Below are positions 1 through 6,094 of a stretch of 6,094 nucleotides of DNA, piece after piece. Under the pieces are notes generated by a model. That model was not told where the DNA came from. It was given only the letters and a program-made list of their open reading frames with translations, and ran no database searches. Position 1 is the first letter of the stretch. Every line of letters starts with the position of its first letter. The DNA is from an uncultured Saprospiraceae bacterium (GTDB lineage Bacteria > Bacteroidota > Bacteroidia > Chitinophagales > Saprospiraceae): positions 1-6,094 of the forward strand of contig CALGLY010000656.1 in the NCBI GenBank assembly GCA_937959095.1, read 5' to 3'. The translations under genes and the position numbers were made by a program.

Positions 1-2731
1 TCGAACGCAAACCACCACCAAACATCCACTCATTACTTGCTCCGATATTACTAATTGTCTTCAAGTCCGCATCGCGGAAGTTCAATTGATTCGCGAAAAT
101 GCCTTCCGTATCATTACGTCCAAGCATGAGTTCATCGTAGAGATAATCCTTTTGGAAGATACCAAAGCCATTCGTACCACTTATCAAGAAACGAGCATTG
201 GCATCTGGTCCATCGTAGCTCAAGAAGTAACCACCGAAAGCATGAATATTCAAACCTTTCTTCGGCTTCGAGTAGCTAATGCGCTGATTGAAATGCGCGA
301 ATGCCTTTGTGAAACCTTTACCTGCATGCAGCGTCAAGGAAGTGCGTATTGGATTTAGAGCGGTCTTTTTCTCTAATTCATAGCGCAATTCATGCACATC
401 GTAGTCACGTTGTTCGCGCTCGAAAAGTAACGAATCAACGTTCAATCCACGCCCGTTATCTTGCCATATTTTCACATAGCGATAAGAGATTTTTTGCGTC
501 ACGAGGCTCGTCGCTGCTTTCTTACCCAATTCCACTTCTAGTTTAGGGGCAAGCTTGTAGAATTTATTATGAAAGCCATAAACCTCATCAAAATTATAGC
601 TAAAGCTACGTCCATTCAACTGCAAAGAAATCTTCTGGATTGCATCCGTCTTCGGGTACATATTATAGCGTAGCGTCCCTAAACCAACCAAGTCTTTCGA
701 CTTGAAACCATACATTGGAATCAAGGCAAATTCAAATTTTCTACCTGGCACCGTTAGATTGTGCAGCACGCCACCGAGCATTAATTTATCGTAATTATTA
801 AAACTCAAAGCAGGTGCAATCGAGATGTTATTACGATTATCGTCATCCACTTTAGCTAGGAAATTCAAACCTAATGGACTGCCTGTTTTCGGAAAGCCTT
901 TTATCCGCGCCGTATTGTTCCGACGATTCAGGTCGAGGCTTAGGCGTTGTCCATCCACTACCACTCTGTTATAATCGCCATTCGGTACACTCACCAATTG
1001 CTCTGTCTTGAAACCTTCTATCCATTGCGTGCTAACAATTCTATCGCCCTGCATAAAATCAAGCGGGAAAGGCGCAGCGATGTCTCCCTTATTCTTTATT
1101 TTTAATTGATAGCCATTATTTTCTTTCTTGATGCCTGTTACGGCATAGTCCAATTTATCATTAGAATATAAGTAGCCATCAAAAAACCAGTTCAGATTTT
1201 TCTTCGTTGCTGCTTCAAAATGCGCTTTTATATCTTCTGGATAGAGGTGTTTAAATTCCCACTTATCGTAAAAGTCGCGCATTATTTTATTAAATGTTGC
1301 CTCGCCTAAATACTTTTCTAGGTGTCGGAAAACCATTGCGGGTTTCATGTACGCGCCTAAGCCGTAGTTGATACTAGTAAGCGCATCCGAATGTGTATCA
1401 GGTGCTTGATCTTTATTTTGGCGCGCTAAAAACAAATAGCCACCTTCGCCTAAGCCCATTTCAGAACTGCCGCGCACTATATTCGGTAACATATCTTCCA
1501 TAGAAGAATCGCCATAATATTCCGACATATAGCGAAATTCGTAGTAGGAATTCATACCTTCATCTATCCATGGGTGGTCGCGTTCATTGGATGCCAAAAT
1601 GCCATAAAACCAATTGTGTCCCACCTCATGCGTGATGACTTCATCCAAGGCTTTTGCATTCCCCGACCGCCCAATCACCGTAATCATCGGATATTCCATC
1701 CCTGCACCTGCACTCAACGCACTCTGCACCGCTGTTGCTTGCGGATAGGGATATTCGCCTACATGCTTCGAGTAAAATTCTACGGAACGCGTTACATAAT
1801 CTACGGCATCTTTCCAGAGTTTTTCTTCATTGCCTGCAAACATCACCCAAGTATCTACTTTTTTGCCCGAAGCCAGTTTTGCCTCGCCTTTTGCTACTCG
1901 AAAACGCTTATCTGCAAACCAAGCAAAATCATGGATATTCTCTGCGGTATAACGTATAGTTTTCATTTCTGAATCCGAATCTGGAAATCTGTTTTTGAAG
2001 GCAAAAAGGGTCGTATCACCTGCAAAGTAAGCTTTCGTATCTGCTGTTTTTTGTTTCAAAAATGCTTTCTCATCCGCAGTCTGTAATGTACCTGTTGCGC
2101 CCACTACATAGTTCTTTGGTAGCGTGATAGACACATCAAAGGAGCCAAATTCAGAGTAAAATTCGCCTTGATCCAAATAAGGCATGGCGTGCCAACCTTT
2201 GTGGTCATATACTGCAGGTTTCGGGTACCATTGCGTCATCTGATAGGAAGTCTTTACATGTCCTAGACGAGAATAGGAAGCTGGAATTTTTACGGTGAAA
2301 GGCGTACTTATTTGCACTTTTCCACCTGAAGCTAGGGCTTTTGGTAATTTTAGAACAGCTATATCAGGCTGTTCCGCGTCGGGAATAAGGCTTGCATTTT
2401 TCCCATCTACGGTGAAGGATAAGCCGCTTATATTACCCATATTCTTCTCCTTGGCGTAGTAAAATCGGGTACTGCCTTGACGTAGTTTTTGTTTTGCGAA
2501 AGCAGTTTGTTTCGTAGAGAAAGCGTTTGGCCAAAGGTGAAATGGAATCTCTTCAAGTTCATCGGGTGAATTATTGATGTACTCCATATCAATTGTTCCA
2601 CTGATAGTATGTGCTTCATCATCCAGCGTCACAGCTATCGTATAATTGACTTCTTGCTGAAAATAAGACTGCTGGGCCACTGCAAGCACTAAGCTACAAT
2701 TGACGAATAAGCAAAGCAAAAATGATTTCAT
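1..2731 (-). CDS. Exported M1-family zinc metallopeptidase with C-terminal beta-barrel-like region (partial, 3' end outside window)
   Basis: Frame reads from ATG at 2731-2729 to the window edge as 910 codons without a stop. Residues 1-19 form a signal peptide (MKSFLLCLF..., cleavage probably after AVA before QQSYFQQ); there is no lipobox, so a soluble or outer-membrane destination is expected. Residues about 20-310 are the N-terminal beta domain typical of M1 enzymes, with FHLWPNAF and QWYPKPAVYDHKGWH blocks. The catalytic domain has GAGMEY at 342-347 (variant of the GxMEN exopeptidase motif), HEVGH at 368-372 and E391, spaced exactly as HExxH-x18-E, so H368, H372 and E391 should bind zinc and E369 act as base. 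Y461 (in YMKPAMVF) aligns with the catalytic tyrosine of leukotriene A4 hydrolase. From about residue 610 the sequence changes to alternating, aromatic-rich strands ending beyond the window, which I infer to be an outer-membrane barrel. Family assignment is firm; substrate is unknown. It is divergent from leuA and probably functionally unrelated. Confidence 0.95.
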   Translation of the reverse strand, partial: MKSFLLCLFVNCSLVLAVAQQSYFQQEVNYTIAVTLDDEAHTISGTIDMEYINNSPDELEEIPFHLWPNAFSTKQTAFAKQKLRQGSTRFYYAKEKNMGNISGLSFTVDGKNASLIPDAEQPDIAVLKLPKALASGGKVQISTPFTVKIPASYSRLGHVKTSYQMTQWYPKPAVYDHKGWHAMPYLDQGEFYSEFGSFDVSITLPKNYVVGATGTLQTADEKAFLKQKTADTKAYFAGDTTLFAFKNRFPDSDSEMKTIRYTAENIHDFAWFADKRFRVAKGEAKLASGKKVDTWVMFAGNEEKLWKDAVDYVTRSVEFYSKHVGEYPYPQATAVQSALSAGAGMEYPMITVIGRSGNAKALDEVITHEVGHNWFYGILASNERDHPWIDEGMNSYYEFRYMSEYYGDSSMEDMLPNIVRGSSEMGLGEGGYLFLARQNKDQAPDTHSDALTSINYGLGAYMKPAMVFRHLEKYLGEATFNKIMRDFYDKWEFKHLYPEDIKAHFEAATKKNLNWFFDGYLYSNDKLDYAVTGIKKENNGYQLKIKNKGDIAAPFPLDFMQGDRIVSTQWIEGFKTEQLVSVPNGDYNRVVVDGQRLSLDLNRRNNTARIKGFPKTGSPLGLNFLAKVDDDNRNNISIAPALSFNNYDKLMLGGVLHNLTVPGRKFEFALIPMYGFKSKDLVGLGTLRYNMYPKTDAIQKISLQLNGRSFSYNFDEVYGFHNKFYKLAPKLEVELGKKAATSLVTQKISYRYVKIWQDNGRGLNVDSLLFEREQRDYDVHELRYELEKKTALNPIRTSLTLHAGKGFTKAFAHFNQRISYSKPKKGLNIHAFGGYFLSYDGPDANARFLISGTNGFGIFQKDYLYDELMLGRNDTEGIFANQLNFRDADLKTISNIGASNEWMFGGGLRS

Positions 2732-2754
2732 AGTATAGTAGTTTGTATTTGCAG

Positions 2755-2783
2755 CAAAGGTATAAAAATGAAAGCTGAACAAA
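2755..2783 (-). promoter_or_regulatory. Bacteroidota-type promoter of the M1 peptidase gene
   Basis: On the minus strand TACCTTTG (2762-2755) matches the Bacteroidota -7 consensus TAnnTTTG exactly. A TTTG (2783-2780) lies 17 bases upstream and fits the -33 element. Transcription would start near 2745-2750, leaving an A-rich leader of roughly 15-20 bases before the ATG at 2731. There is no Shine-Dalgarno sequence, as is common in this phylum. The motif match is seen directly; the start point is inferred. Confidence 0.6.
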
Positions 2784-2948
2784 GCCGCGACAGAAGATAG
2801 AGTTTTATTTTCACAATACTTCTACTTTTATCGCGAAGAACCATCGTAAAACAATCCATTTTTAAGATTAGCTGATTTTAAATTATCCTTCAATTTAGAA
2901 AACGTAATTTTCTCATTTTTTATACTTGGATAGCCTTCTCACAGCGAA

Positions 2949-2956
2949 TACTTTTG
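2949..2956 (+). promoter_or_regulatory. Candidate -7 element of the leuACD promoter
   Basis: TACTTTTG is an exact TAnnTTTG match on the leuA strand. It is followed by about 110 bases before the leuA start, which would make a leader long enough to carry the small ORF and hairpin. No TTTG is present at the expected -33 distance (only a T-run at about 2925-2930), so the match could be chance in AT-rich DNA. Confidence 0.4.
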
Positions 2957-3009
2957 GTTTATCAACTAATTCAAAAATTCTATTTTAGTATCTAATACTG
3001 AAATTTAAG

Positions 3010-3063
3010 ATGGAAATAATAAATGGTAGACGAATAATTGTTTGCCATTTATTAAAAATATAG
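3010..3063 (+). CDS. Candidate leuA leader peptide, 17 codons, Ile/Leu/Val-rich
   Basis: ATG at 3010 opens a 17-codon frame, [17 protein letters not shown], ending in TAG at 3061-3063, four bases before the leuA GTG. Eight of 17 residues are branched-chain amino acids (five Ile, two Leu, one Val), arranged as II, IIV and LL clusters. The frame overlaps a 15-bp hairpin. An in-frame TAG at 2986-2988 lies upstream, so 3010 is the only ATG available; a weak AAG precedes it. Placement and composition are what a leader peptide sensing branched-chain aminoacyl-tRNA would look like. AT-rich DNA encodes Ile and Leu codons by default, so this remains a hypothesis. No T-run follows the hairpin, arguing against a classical transcription attenuator and leaving translational coupling or reinitiation as the more likely mode. 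Confidence 0.35.
   Translation: MEIINGRRIIVCHLLKI
3017..3054 (+). promoter_or_regulatory. Inverted repeat / hairpin immediately upstream of leuA
   Basis: TAATAAATGG (3017-3026) and CCATTTATTA (3045-3054) are perfect 10-bp complements. The inner bases 3027-3031 and 3040-3044 continue the RNA stem with two G-U wobbles, giving 15 pairs around an 8-base loop at 3032-3039. The stem ends 13 bases before the leuA GTG and lies wholly inside the small ORF at 3010-3063. It could be an mRNA structure that gates leuA initiation or a DNA operator for a dimeric regulator. It is not followed by a U-tract, so it is not a standard terminator. Confidence 0.5.
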
Positions 3064-3067
3064 CATT

Positions 3068-4231
3068 GTGAGCAAAAAGATTTATATATTCGATACCACG
3101 CTAAGAGATGGCGAGCAAGTCCCCGGTTGTAAGTTAGTAACTTCGGAGAAACTCATCATTGCAGAACAGCTCGATATAATGGGCGTAGATGTGATAGAAG
3201 CAGGGTTTCCAATTTCTTCACCAGGTGATTTTAAGTCTGTTCAAGAAATCAGTAAGCTGGTTAAAAATGCTACGGTTTGTGGGCTTAGTCGTTCCGTAGA
3301 AAAAGATATAAAAGCCGCAGCCGAATCCCTCACCTATGCCAAGTATCCGCGCATACATACAGGCATAGGTACATCGGATTCACACATCAAATCGAAGTTT
3401 AATTCGACCCGCGAAAAAATACTAGAACGTGCCGTAGCTGCCGTGAAATATGCGAAAAGCTTTGTGGAAGATGTGGAGTTTTATGCGGAAGATGCTGGTC
3501 GCACCGATAATGAATATCTAGCACGCATCGTAGAAGCAGCGATAAAAGCAGGCGCGACCGTAGTCAACATTCCAGATACCACAGGCTATTGCTTGCCACA
3601 TGAATACGGGGCTAAGATTCAGTACCTCATCGAAAATGTGAAAGGCATTCATAAGGTACGAATTTCGGCACATTGTCACAATGATTTGGGCTTGGCAACG
3701 GCGAACTCTGTAGCAGCCGTAGAACATGGTGCAACCCAAGTAGAATGCACCTTAAATGGCATCGGAGAACGGGCAGGAAATACCTCGCTCGAAGAAGTCG
3801 TGATGATTCTACAGCATCGCAAAAAAGGCGTTTTTCATACGGATATTAAGACCCAAATGCTGAAAGGCATGAGCAACTTGGTCGCAACGAAAATGGGCGT
3901 ATTGGTGCAAGCAAATAAGGCGATTGTAGGCGATAATGCCTTCGCGCATTCTTCAGGCATTCATCAGGATGGCGTGATAAAAAGCCGCGAAACTTACGAA
4001 ATTATCAATCCAAAAGATGTAGGCGTTGACTTTTCTTCTATTGTACTTACGGCGCGTAGTGGTCGCTCGGCAATTGCTTATCGGGCCAAGAACTTAGGAC
4101 GCAGCCTTAGCAAAGTAGAATTGGATGCTATATACCCGCATTTTCTAGCCGTAGCAGATAGTAAGAAAGAAGTAGATAATAAGGATTTGTTACGAATCAT
4201 AGAAGAGGTTTTGATAGCGCAAGCGGCTTAG
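3068..4231 (+). CDS. leuA: 2-isopropylmalate synthase, short form
   Basis: Catalyses the first committed step of leucine synthesis: acetyl-CoA plus 2-ketoisovalerate to 2-isopropylmalate, in the cytoplasm. The 387-residue product has the HMGL/IPMS TIM-barrel signature [13 protein letters not shown] (8-20; R13, D14 catalytic/metal), [15 protein letters not shown] motif (137-147), [11 protein letters not shown] (167-177), metal-binding HCHNDLG (H202, H204), NGIGERAGN (230-238) and GIHQDG (298-302). The match is to IPMS rather than homocitrate synthase or citramalate synthase, supported by adjoining leuC and leuD. The start is GTG: the in-frame TAA at 3053-3055 leaves no room upstream and the protein begins as the family does ([11 protein letters not shown]). 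The protein stops where the C-terminal leucine-binding domain of the roughly 520-residue E. coli enzyme would begin, so direct feedback inhibition by that domain is absent. First gene of leuACD; 118 bases precede leuC. Confidence 0.95.
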   Translation: MSKKIYIFDTTLRDGEQVPGCKLVTSEKLIIAEQLDIMGVDVIEAGFPISSPGDFKSVQEISKLVKNATVCGLSRSVEKDIKAAAESLTYAKYPRIHTGIGTSDSHIKSKFNSTREKILERAVAAVKYAKSFVEDVEFYAEDAGRTDNEYLARIVEAAIKAGATVVNIPDTTGYCLPHEYGAKIQYLIENVKGIHKVRISAHCHNDLGLATANSVAAVEHGATQVECTLNGIGERAGNTSLEEVVMILQHRKKGVFHTDIKTQMLKGMSNLVATKMGVLVQANKAIVGDNAFAHSSGIHQDGVIKSRETYEIINPKDVGVDFSSIVLTARSGRSAIAYRAKNLGRSLSKVELDAIYPHFLAVADSKKEVDNKDLLRIIEEVLIAQAA

Positions 4232-4264
4232 GAATGAGAAAAAATAGATAGACTTAGTAATTTG

Positions 4265-4330
4265 AACGCATAGGCGCGAAGACGCAGAGAAATTTGAATA
4301 AAAAACGCTGCGTCTTCGCGTCTCTGCGTT
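4265..4330. repeat. GC-rich imperfect palindrome of tandem octamers between leuA and leuC
   Basis: Two 25-base arms (4265-4289 and 4306-4330) are inverted copies with 22 of 25 positions matching, including a 13-base perfect core (4275-4287), around a 16-base AT-rich loop. Each arm consists of three tandem octamers of the type ACGCRNAG: ACGCATAG, GCGCGAAG, ACGCAGAG in the left arm; ACGCAGAG, ACGCGAAG, ACGCAGCG on the opposite strand of the right arm. It fills most of the 118-bp leuA-leuC gap. It resembles dispersed intergenic palindromes of the REP/MITE kind. As RNA it would be a strong hairpin, but the following bases are A-rich without a T-run, so a processing or stability element fits better than a terminator. 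Confidence 0.8.
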
Positions 4331-4349
4331 TAAAATAATAAAAAATAGA

Positions 4350-5714
4350 TTGAAAACACTATTCGATAAAATATGGAATAGCCACGTGGTTCGCGAAATA
4401 CCAAGCGGGCGCGAGGTGATTTACATAGATCGCCATTTCATCCATGAAGTGACGAGTCCGCAAGCTTTTGATGGTTTGAAACGGCGTGGTATTGGTTTAC
4501 GACACATCAGCAAAACCACCGCTACGGCTGACCATAATGTGCCAACCATCAATCAGCATTTGCCGATAAAAGAAGCACAATCGCGCGAACAAGTAGCCAA
4601 ACTCTATACGAATTGCGAAGAATTTGGCGTGGAACTTTACGGCTTAGGACACGAAAAACAAGGCATCGTCCATGTCATCGGGCCAGAATTGGGATTGACT
4701 AAGCCGGGTATGACCATTGTTTGTGGCGATAGTCATACCTCCACGCATGGCGCGTTTGGTTGCATTGCCTTTGGTATTGGTACAAGTCAAGTGGAGCAAG
4801 TGATGGCGACCAATTGCCTGATTCTAACACGTCCAAAAACGATGCGAATCACGATTAATGGTAACTTGGGTAAAAACGTCTTTGCAAAGGACATTATACT
4901 TTATATCATCTCGGAGCTGACGGCGGCAGGTGGTACAGGCTATTTCGTGGAATATGCAGGCGAAGCAATCCGAAGTCTTTCGATGGAAGCACGCATGACG
5001 ATTTGCAATATGAGCATCGAAATGGGCGCACGGGGCGGCATGATTGCCCCCGACCAAACGACTATTGACTACTTGCTCAAAACACCGAATGCACCAAAAT
5101 CGGAAGAAGCAATTGCTTTTTGGCAAAGTTTAAAAACCGATGAAGGCGCGACTTTCGATAAGGAATATACCTTTGAAGCCAGCGACATCACACCGATGAT
5201 TACCTATGGTACGAATCCAGGGATGGGCATCAAAATTGCAGCCAATGTACCAACGCTAGCAAGCGGCAAAAAGTCTTTAGATTATATGGGGTTGCAAGGA
5301 GGGGAACAACTCCTTGGGAAGCAAGTAAATTATGTGTTTATCGGTAGTTGTACCAACTCGCGCATCGAGGATTTACGCTTGGTGGCAGACTATGTAAAAG
5401 GCAAGCAAAAAGCCGATAATGTCACCGCTTTCGTCGTGCCTGGCTCGAAGAAAGTAGAACGACAAGCACAGGAAGAAGGTATAGATAAAGTACTCGCTGC
5501 GGCAGGTTTTGAATTGCGCGAACCGGGGTGCAGTGCATGTCTTGGCATGAATGAAGATAAAATTCCCGCAGGCGAATATTGTGTCTCGACTTCCAATCGG
5601 AACTTTGAAGGACGGCAAGGACCAGGAGCGCGGACTTTTTTGGCTAGTCCTTTGACGGCTGCGGCTACAGCGATTGCTGGGCATATCGTAGATGTGAGCT
5701 TAATTGAAAATTAA
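4350..5714 (+). CDS. leuC: 3-isopropylmalate dehydratase large subunit
   Basis: Aconitase-family catalytic subunit of isopropylmalate isomerase; with LeuD it converts 2-isopropylmalate to 3-isopropylmalate using a [4Fe-4S] cluster in the cytoplasm. The 454-residue product (family usually about 465-470) has [16 protein letters not shown] (25-40), DHNVPT (61-66), [12 protein letters not shown] (126-137), [10 protein letters not shown] (226-235), and three cluster cysteines: C334 in [14 protein letters not shown]394 and C397 in [24 protein letters not shown] (413-427) and [14 protein letters not shown] complete the domain. Start is TTG at 4350: [14 protein letters not shown] matches the family N-terminus, the next in-frame Met is residue 121, and no upstream in-frame ATG exists. 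All key residues are present, so the enzyme should be active. It sits between leuA and leuD, with 91 bases to leuD. Confidence 0.97.
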   Translation: MKTLFDKIWNSHVVREIPSGREVIYIDRHFIHEVTSPQAFDGLKRRGIGLRHISKTTATADHNVPTINQHLPIKEAQSREQVAKLYTNCEEFGVELYGLGHEKQGIVHVIGPELGLTKPGMTIVCGDSHTSTHGAFGCIAFGIGTSQVEQVMATNCLILTRPKTMRITINGNLGKNVFAKDIILYIISELTAAGGTGYFVEYAGEAIRSLSMEARMTICNMSIEMGARGGMIAPDQTTIDYLLKTPNAPKSEEAIAFWQSLKTDEGATFDKEYTFEASDITPMITYGTNPGMGIKIAANVPTLASGKKSLDYMGLQGGEQLLGKQVNYVFIGSCTNSRIEDLRLVADYVKGKQKADNVTAFVVPGSKKVERQAQEEGIDKVLAAAGFELREPGCSACLGMNEDKIPAGEYCVSTSNRNFEGRQGPGARTFLASPLTAAATAIAGHIVDVSLIEN

Positions 5715-5799
5715 AAATTGAAAATTTATTCTTGTAGGTTGTCTAAGTGTATTAAAGCACAAGAGATAATTTTCAACTCTCCATTTTCAATTGTCAATT
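5702..5799. repeat. AT-rich imperfect inverted repeat spanning the leuC end and the leuC-leuD gap
   Basis: The left arm (about 5702-5735) and right arm (about 5759-5799) are imperfect inverted copies. Both contain ATTGAAAATT-like units and end towards the loop in CTTGT / ACAAG. The right arm has about seven extra bases (around 5777-5783). The palindrome begins inside the last four leuC codons and nearly reaches the leuD start, so it occupies essentially the whole gap. It differs completely in composition from the palindrome between leuA and leuC. It may be a dispersed intergenic repeat or a weak mRNA hairpin; no terminator T-run follows. Confidence 0.6.
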
Positions 5800-5805
5800 C
5801 AAAAA

Positions 5806-6094
5806 ATGAATCCAATAAATAAACTAACATCAACGGCAGTCCCTCTGCCGATAGCAGATATAGATACCGACCAGATTATCCCTGCACGTTTTCTGAAAGC
5901 GATTACGCGCGAGGGTTTTGGCAAGAATTTATTTCGAGATTGGCGATACCATAAGAATGGCGACCCGATTCAAGATTTTATACTCAATAATCCGATTTAT
6001 GGCGGCGAAATCTTGATAGCAGGGCGCAACTTTGGTTGTGGTTCGAGTAGGGAACATGCAGCTTGGGCTTTGGCAGATGCTGGCTTTCTCGTGG
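5806..6094 (+). CDS. leuD: 3-isopropylmalate dehydratase small subunit (partial, 3' end outside window)
   Basis: Swivelling-domain subunit that completes the isopropylmalate isomerase active site with LeuC. ATG at 5806-5808 opens a frame running to the window end, 96 complete codons, about half of the usual 195-200. The family motifs are clear: [21 protein letters not shown] (residues 11 onward, [11 protein letters not shown] core), NLFRDWRY (41-48) and [17 protein letters not shown] (73-89), whose GCGSSREH loop (77-84) binds substrate. The start has an A-rich stretch but no Shine-Dalgarno sequence, and the N-terminus aligns with the family, so no upstream start is needed. It is the third gene of leuACD; leuB would be expected downstream but is not visible. 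Confidence 0.95.
   Translation, partial: MNPINKLTSTAVPLPIADIDTDQIIPARFLKAITREGFGKNLFRDWRYHKNGDPIQDFILNNPIYGGEILIAGRNFGCGSSREHAAWALADAGFLV

Larger units (their letters stand above)
2732..3067. other. Divergent AT-rich intergenic region between peptidase gene and leuA
   Basis: This 336-bp stretch separates two divergently transcribed genes. It contains a good minus-strand promoter at its left end, a plus-strand -7 candidate at 2949-2956, and a short Ile/Leu/Val-rich ORF overlapped by a hairpin just before leuA. Between about 2790 and 2945 I see only AT-rich sequence, with no convincing gene, RNA or repeat; a second weaker promoter-like TATACTTG (one mismatch to TAnnTTTG) occurs at 2931-2938. 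Confidence 0.8.

Noticed and set aside
86..546. Two plus-strand ORFs (86-358 and 349-546)
   Set aside because: They lie antisense to the uninterrupted M1 peptidase frame and show no recognisable protein features.
1574..1972. Plus-strand ORF of 132 codons and a nested one
   Set aside because: Antisense to the peptidase catalytic domain (HEVGH region); its Cys/His-rich composition is the shadow of the real coding frame.
2428..2622. Minus-strand 64-codon ORF
   Set aside because: Out-of-frame overlap with the N-terminal part of the peptidase gene on the same strand.
1..2731. Possible frameshift or pseudogene in the peptidase
   Set aside because: Every in-frame codon from 2731 to 2 was read and none is a stop; signal peptide, zinc site and C-terminal region are all in one frame.
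2768..2800. Plus-strand short ORF starting at ATG 2768
   Set aside because: Only ten codons, overlaps the peptidase promoter, and lies upstream of the leuA promoter candidate with no leader-like composition.
4265..4330. Rho-independent terminator after leuA
   Set aside because: The stem is strong but neither strand has a T-run after it, and leuC and leuD follow in the same direction.
4824..5684. Minus-strand ORFs opposite leuC
   Set aside because: Shadows of the leuC coding sequence; no start context or homology signal.

Overview
This window looks like a chromosomal segment from a member of the Bacteroidota. Three things suggest this. Two upstream regions carry exact matches to the Bacteroidota -7 promoter motif TAnnTTTG. 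The start sites lack clear Shine-Dalgarno sequences and sit behind A-rich stretches. The protein sequences (a secreted M1 metallopeptidase, a short isopropylmalate synthase, and LeuC/LeuD with motifs such as ARFLKA and NLFRDWRY) read like Bacteroidota family members. I cannot place it below phylum from sequence alone; a Sphingobacteriia/Chitinophagia/Saprospiria-type genome is a guess.

Layout. The left 2.7 kb is one long minus-strand gene, open at the window edge and therefore partial (910 codons with no stop). It encodes an exported M1-family zinc metallopeptidase with an intact catalytic site. From about residue 610 it is followed by a strand-rich region that looks like an outer-membrane beta-barrel. 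A 336-bp AT-rich divergent intergenic region follows, with a good minus-strand promoter for the peptidase and a weaker plus-strand promoter candidate for the leucine genes. Just before leuA this region also holds a short open reading frame rich in Ile/Leu/Val, overlapped by a 15-bp hairpin.

The right half is a leucine biosynthesis cluster on the plus strand: leuA (2-isopropylmalate synthase, GTG start), leuC (isopropylmalate isomerase large subunit, TTG start) and the first half of leuD (small subunit, ATG start, cut by the window end). LeuA condenses 2-ketoisovalerate with acetyl-CoA, and LeuC+LeuD isomerise 2-isopropylmalate to 3-isopropylmalate. leuB would be expected nearby but is not in the window. 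Each gap inside the cluster contains a large imperfect palindrome of a different type: a GC-rich one built of tandem octamers between leuA and leuC, and an AT-rich one between leuC and leuD.

The most interesting points are the candidate leader peptide with hairpin in front of a LeuA that lacks the C-terminal leucine-sensing domain, the peptidase/beta-barrel fusion, and the two unlike palindromic repeats inside one operon. No RNA genes, CRISPR arrays, insertion sequences or transposase genes were seen.
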